Source of the DNA: Frankiales bacterium
GTDB taxonomy: Bacteria; Actinomycetota; Actinomycetes; Mycobacteriales; Jatrophihabitantaceae
DNA length: 6,788 nt
Reading direction: 5' to 3'
NCBI GenBank assembly: GCA_025963265.1
Contig: JAOPUY010000087.1
Location: 1 to 6,788 of the forward strand
The notes beneath the pieces were generated by a model that saw only the letters and a list, made by a program, of their open reading frames with translations, searched no databases and was not told the origin of the DNA. Shown in pieces: positions 6,035-6,788 of this stretch. The position numbers and the translations under genes were made by a program. How positions within the stretch are numbered: position 1 is the first letter of the stretch; the number at the start of each line of letters is the position of its first letter.

Positions 6035-6334
6035 TCAGGGCTGAATGTTCTCCAGGTCCTCCAGCAGGCTCGGGTGCCTCGGCTCCCAGCCGAGCGCGGC
6101 TCGGGTGTGGGCGCTGCTGGCGGGCTGGTCGGTCGCAAAGATCGGGCCAATCGGGCCGTAGGTCTCCGGCGCCACCGCCTCGACCGGCAGCCCCAGCCGT
6201 CGGCCGATGACAGCGGCGATGTCACGGACCGCGTCGCCCTCGTCGCCCTCGGCGTGCCAGGCGGTGCCGCCCGGGGTCCGCTCCAGGGCCAGTCGCATCA
6301 GCGCCGCGGCGTCGAGCGCGTGCACGGCGGGCCA
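6035..6334 (-). pseudogene. C-terminal remnant of an SDR-type NAD-dependent epimerase/dehydratase
   Basis: About 99 codons encode the tail of an extended short-chain dehydrogenase. WPAVHALDAAALMRLALE (from 6334) matches the usual WPAVHvlDaA-type segment. Then come GGTAWHAEGDEG, IAAVIGRRLGLPVEAV, and QPASSAHTRAALGWEPRHPSLLEDLE before the stop. The N-terminal Rossmann part is absent, including the glycine-rich NAD(P) motif and YxxxK active site, about 180-200 residues in relatives. Open frame continues upstream only to the TGA at 6410, through low-complexity Pro/Gly codons without recognisable homology. A GTG at 6325 could start a short product, but it could not bind cofactor. I read this as a 5'-truncated pseudogene left by a deletion or recombination. 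A sequencing error cannot explain it, because the upstream DNA belongs to a different gene. Confidence 0.75.
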
Positions 6335-6409
6335 CCCTGGCGGCGTTGGCCCAGCTCCGGGCGGCCAGCGCTTCTCGGGGCTGAACGGGACCGTTGGGGG
6401 CTCGGCTCG

Positions 6410-6788
6410 TCAGTCGAACCGAAGGTCCACGAGGGTGCCGCCGTGATCACTCAACGTGACCCCGTCCGTGCTCTTGTTCCACCCTTGGGCGGTCGACGTG
6501 AACGACCTGTTCCTTCCAGGGCCGGCGCAGACATGGTCGATAGGAGGGTGCACGAGGACGTTTTCGTCGAACCGGTCCGTCGTAGTGAGACACCTCAGCT
6601 CGGAACGCCGCAGCTGGACGTTGAGCAAAGCACGACAGTCCTTGGTGCCGTAGTAGTGCCGCCCTCCCAGGTCCTGGTTGAGGTCACCGGCGACGACCAG
6701 GGTGGCCTGTGGGAAGTCGGCTCGCAGCGACGCCCACTCCCCACCCTGGCCAGGGACGATCCGACGGAACTCGGCCCAGCCACGGGCG
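6410..6788 (-). CDS. Endonuclease/exonuclease/phosphatase (EEP) domain protein, C-terminal part
   Basis: The gene is cut by the window end, and 125 codons are visible. The last part of an EEP (DNase I-like) domain is clear. The strand VVAGDLNQD (codons 31-39) has the GDxN metal/catalytic motif, PIDHVCA (82-88) the conserved IDH/IDY-type strand, and LSDHGGTLVDL (112-122) the SDH motif with the general-base histidine. All visible catalytic elements are intact. The family includes nucleases, sphingomyelinase-like and inositol phosphatase-like hydrolases, and the substrate cannot be decided from this half. Any signal peptide would lie outside the window. The DNA is AT-richer than its neighbours (my hand count for 6421-6660 is about 62% GC) and uses codons such as AGG, CCT and ACT. 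Its TGA stop is followed in the same frame by the epimerase remnant region. Confidence 0.85.
   Translation of the reverse strand, partial: ARGWAEFRRIVPGQGGEWASLRADFPQATLVVAGDLNQDLGGRHYYGTKDCRALLNVQLRRSELRCLTTTDRFDENVLVHPPIDHVCAGPGRNRSFTSTAQGWNKSTDGVTLSDHGGTLVDLRFD

Noticed and set aside
5530..6225. Longer version of the second PPOX gene (231 codons) starting at 6225
   Set aside because: The added N-terminal stretch is Arg/Pro/Ser-rich, overlaps the epimerase remnant in another frame and has no homology. The family start at PESHRDL fits 5931.

Overview
The window is high-GC, densely coded DNA from an actinobacterium. The evidence is G/C-biased third codon positions, GTG and TTG starts, GAGGAGG-type ribosome binding sites, two adjacent PPOX/F420-type flavin-fold proteins, and a roughly 770-residue double CaiB protein of a kind I remember from mycobacteria. 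I cannot name the genus. No tRNA, rRNA, CRISPR array, insertion sequence or transposase is visible.

Layout, left to right. (1) At 117-509 (+) there is a small VOC (glyoxalase-fold) protein with a strong ribosome binding site. It converges on a minus-strand operon, with a short hairpin between them at 558-573. (2) At 2556-578 (-) there is a three-gene operon: a DUF35 OB-fold/zinc-ribbon protein, then a thiolase-fold protein lacking the usual catalytic cysteine, then a second VOC protein. The genes are 13 to about 16 bases apart and look translationally coupled. (3) A 181-base divergent control region (2557-2737) holds a perfect 11-bp inverted repeat and a possible -10 for the left operon. (4) At 2738-5056 (+) there is a tandem-fused CaiB/BaiF (class III) CoA-transferase-like protein of 772 residues. 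Only its second half keeps the catalytic aspartate. (5) At 5931-5087 (-) there are two small PPOX-family (putative F420-dependent or flavin-dependent) proteins with a candidate promoter upstream. (6) At 6334-6035 (-) there is a C-terminal remnant of an SDR-type NAD-dependent epimerase. (7) From 6410 to the window end (-) lies the C-terminal part of an endonuclease/exonuclease/phosphatase (EEP) domain protein, in visibly lower-GC DNA.

The genes from about 578 to 5056 fit a CoA-ester catabolic module. The CaiB-type enzyme would load an acid onto CoA or isomerise a 2-methylacyl-CoA. The DUF35/thiolase-like pair resembles the ChsH2-DUF35/Ltp2 type of partnership, which performs retro-aldol C-C cleavage in steroid side-chain degradation. 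This pathway assignment is inference, and the substrate cannot be read from the sequence. The right end (6035-6412) looks like a recombination scar: a truncated epimerase abuts an intact stop codon of a compositionally different gene.
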